The position numbers were made by a program, and so were the translations under genes. Below are positions 5,613 to 7,656 of a stretch of DNA of 7,656 nt, one piece after another; the first letter of the stretch is position 1, and each line of letters opens with the position of its first letter. The stretch comes from Pseudomonadota bacterium (GTDB taxonomy: Bacteria > Pseudomonadota > Gammaproteobacteria > Pseudomonadales > UBA5518), in assembly GCA_963204845.1 (NCBI GenBank), contig CAUJIL010000101.1, positions 1-7,656 on the forward strand, written 5' to 3'. The notes below the pieces were generated by a model. That model ran no database searches. It was not told the DNA's origin and saw nothing but the letters and a program-made list of their open reading frames with translations.

Positions 5613-7656
5613 GGCCTGGCCTCCCGGGGCGCGAGCAACGCACGGATCTGCTCGAGCAGCACCGACTCCTGGTACGGCTTGCCGAGGTAGGCGTTCGCGC
5701 CGAGCGCGAACGCGCGCTCACGGTGCTTGTCGCCGGTGCGCGAGGTGATCATCACGATCGGCAGGTGGCGCATCGACTCGCTGAGGCGCACCTTCGCGAT
5801 CACCTCGAAGCCGTCCATGTGCGGCATCTCGATATCGAGCAGCATCACGTCGGGCAGTTGTTCCTGCAGCAGCAGCATCGCCTCGGCACCGTCCTTGGCG
5901 GTGACCACCTGCATGCCCTCGCGCTCCAGAAAGCGCGTCGTGACCTTGCGCACGGTCACCGAGTCGTCGACCACCATGACCAGCGGCGGGCGTTCGGCCT
6001 GGCGTTGCGGCGCGGGGCGCGCGCCGCGCTCGTAGGCGGTGAAGCCGCGCGCGGCGTCGGCGCGCAGCATTGCCGGCAGATCGAGGATCAGCACCACCGA
6101 GCCGTCGCCGAGCACGGTCGCGCCGCTCAGGCCCGGCACCGCGCCGAACTGCGGCCCCAGGCTCTTGACCGCGATGTCGCGCGCGCCGAGCAACCGGTCG
6201 ACCGCGACCGCGAGCGCCTGGCCGCCGCCGCGCACCAGCACCAGCGGCACGGTGTCGCCGTCGACCCCGAGGTCACGCTGCTCGTCGGGGTGCAGCACCG
6301 CACCGAGGTAGCGCACCCGGTAGCCGTGACCCGCATACTCGAACAGCCGCTCGTCGGCCGCGTAGTGCGCAAGTTCGTCGACGCGCAGCCGCACCACCCC
6401 GGCCACCGTGTTCAGTGGCAGCGCGTAGGTCTCCTGCCCCACCGCGACCAGCAGCGTGCGGTTCACCGATACCGTGAACGGCAGCCGCACCACGAAGCGC
6501 GTACCCTGGCCGGGGCGGCTGTCGATCTCCAGCGAGCCACCCATCTGGCGGATCTCGCTGCTGACCACGTCCATGCCGACGCCGCGACCGGAAATCTGCG
6601 TGACCGTGGCCGCCGTGCTGAAGCCCGGATGCAGGATGAACTGCAGCACGTCGTGGTCGCGCAGCCTGGCCTCCGGATCCAGCAGCCCGCGTTCGATCGC
6701 CTTGGCGCGCACGGCCGCCAGATCGACGCCGCCGCCGTCGTCCTCGACCGTGATCAGCACGTCACCGCCGTCGCGCACGACGTCGATGCGGATCTGCCCG
6801 GTCGCCGGCTTGCCGCGTTCGGCACGCAGCGGGGCCGCCTCGATGCCGTGGTCCACCGCATTGCGCAGCATGTGTTCCAGCGGCGCCACCACGCGCTCGA
6901 GAATGCCGCGATCCAGATCGCCGCCGATGTTGCCGACATCGAGCTCGACCTCCTTGCCCAGTTCGGCCGCGACCTGGCGCACCACGCGCTTCAGCCGCGG
7001 CGCCACGCTCGAGAACGGCACCATGCGCGAGCGCATCAAGCCTTCCTGCAACTGGCCGTTGATGCGCGCCTGCTGGATCAGCACCGTCTCGAGGTCGCGC
7101 GTCTTCTCGGCCAGTGTGCGCTTGATGTCGAGCAGGTCCGATGCGCTCTCGACCAGCGAGCGCGAGAGTTGCTGCAGTTGCGAGTAGCGGTCCATCTCGA
7201 GCGGGTCGAAACCTTCGGCCGAGGAGCCGTCGGCACGCTCGCGGCGGAACAGCACCTGCGCCTCGGTGGCGATGTCCAGGCGGCGCACCTGCCCCTGCAC
7301 GCGCTCGATCGCTCCCTGCATGTCACCGAACAGCTGCCCGAGCTCGTTGACCTGCTCCTCCACGCGCCCGCGCGAGATGCTCGCTTCGCCGGCGAGGTTC
7401 ACGAGTTCCTCGAGCAGTTGCGCCGAAACCCGCACCACCTCGTCGCGCGGCCTGGGCGCGGAGGCAGGCGCCGCCACCGGATACGGCGGCGCGCTGATCA
7501 CCGTGATCACGGCCTCCGGCGCCGCCACCGGTGCCGGCTCGACCGGTTCCACGGCAACAGCCACCGCGACGGTGGCCGGCTCCGCGCTCGCGGGCTCCGG
7601 CTCCGGCTCCACCACCACTACCGGCGCCGTCGCGGGCAGTTCGGGTTCCGGTGCGC
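5609..7656 (-). CDS. chpA: ChpA/PilL-type hybrid chemosensory histidine kinase, C-terminal part (5' end beyond window)
   Basis: The frame is open at the right edge, so at least 682 codons are seen and the N-terminus is missing. Residues are counted from the GTG codon at 7616-7618. Before about 57 there is a Pro/Glu/Ala/Val-rich linker containing a 14-bp direct repeat (7467-7480, 7518-7531). About 57-195 is the CheA-type dimerisation helix pair, with the ChpA-like stretch FDPLEMDRYSQLQQLSRSL. About 205-383 is the HATPase: N box HMLRNAVDHG (H249, N253), G1 EDDGGG (292-297), G2 GRGVGM (344-349). About 386-520 is a CheW domain. About 545-665 is a receiver: D551/D552, phospho-acceptor D595, T625, K647. 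All key residues are present, so it should be active. In Pseudomonas, ChpA carries multiple Hpt sites N-terminal of this part and governs twitching motility and cAMP; here that region lies outside the window. Confidence 0.9.
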   Translation of the reverse strand, partial: APEPELPATAPVVVVEPEPEPASAEPATVAVAVAVEPVEPAPVAAPEAVITVISAPPYPVAAPASAPRPRDEVVRVSAQLLEELVNLAGEASISRGRVEEQVNELGQLFGDMQGAIERVQGQVRRLDIATEAQVLFRRERADGSSAEGFDPLEMDRYSQLQQLSRSLVESASDLLDIKRTLAEKTRDLETVLIQQARINGQLQEGLMRSRMVPFSSVAPRLKRVVRQVAAELGKEVELDVGNIGGDLDRGILERVVAPLEHMLRNAVDHGIEAAPLRAERGKPATGQIRIDVVRDGGDVLITVEDDGGGVDLAAVRAKAIERGLLDPEARLRDHDVLQFILHPGFSTAATVTQISGRGVGMDVVSSEIRQMGGSLEIDSRPGQGTRFVVRLPFTVSVNRTLLVAVGQETYALPLNTVAGVVRLRVDELAHYAADERLFEYAGHGYRVRYLGAVLHPDEQRDLGVDGDTVPLVLVRGGGQALAVAVDRLLGARDIAVKSLGPQFGAVPGLSGATVLGDGSVVLILDLPAMLRADAARGFTAYERGARPAPQRQAERPPLVMVVDDSVTVRKVTTRFLEREGMQVVTAKDGAEAMLLLQEQLPDVMLLDIEMPHMDGFEVIAKVRLSESMRHLPIVMITSRTGDKHRERAFALGANAYLGKPYQESVLLEQIRALLAPREARP
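5620..5625 (-). promoter_or_regulatory. chpC ribosome binding site inside chpA
   Basis: GGGAGG on the minus strand, 7 nt before the chpC ATG and within the last codons of chpA. It fixes the chpC start and fits re-initiation at the ATGA overlap. Confidence 0.65.

Noticed and set aside
7502..7511. Perfect palindrome CGTGATCACG
   Set aside because: It lies in the coding linker of the kinase (Val-Ile-Thr codons), is short, and has no paired site nearby; chance is sufficient.
7616..7618. GTG as the true start of the kinase
   Set aside because: The frame continues without a stop to the window edge in the same Pro/Glu/Ala linker composition, and a ChpA-type kinase needs N-terminal Hpt domains. It is a truncated view, not a start.

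Overview
The window is GC-rich throughout and densely coding. It contains the end of a Chp-type (type IV pilus / twitching) chemosensory cluster and a stretch of extragenic palindromes with a GTAG head. Together these point to a gammaproteobacterium, but no family or genus can be assigned from the sequence alone. Nothing suggests plasmid, phage or insertion-sequence DNA.

Region 1 (1-392) is non-coding. It is a tandem array of about 80-bp units. Each unit carries two short palindromes, both headed by GTAG but on opposite strands, so the array looks like a BIME (paired REP elements). The array runs off the left edge and decays 3 bp before the stop codon of the next gene.

Region 2 (393-5152) is a metabolic locus. 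An AraC-family regulator (minus strand) is divergent from a tight four-gene plus-strand operon: a short-chain dehydrogenase/reductase, a PAPS-type sulfotransferase family protein, a DUF1214 protein, and a small VOC (glyoxalase-fold) protein. Gaps are 15, 31 and 19 nt, and each gene has its own good Shine-Dalgarno. The operon looks like one catabolic or modifying pathway, probably for a lipid, steroid or similar hydrophobic alcohol/ketone. The substrate cannot be read from the sequence. The AraC protein is the obvious candidate regulator. From memory, the order and sizes recall a mycobacterial cholesterol-region trio (Rv3529c-Rv3531c), which needs checking.

Region 3 (5133-7656, minus strand) holds the 3' part of a very large ChpA/PilL-type hybrid histidine kinase. 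Dimerisation, ATPase, CheW and receiver domains are visible; the Hpt-bearing N-terminus lies off the right edge. It overlaps a small CheW-like ChpC gene by 4 nt (ATGA). No chpB (CheB-like) gene lies between them.

Regions 2 and 3 converge: the VOC and chpC genes overlap tail to tail by 20 bp. That overlap is itself a near-perfect inverted repeat ending in both stop codons. The most unusual structures are this hairpin-like shared stop and the REP array with mutually exclusive pairings. The most interesting biology is the sulfotransferase/DUF1214 operon.
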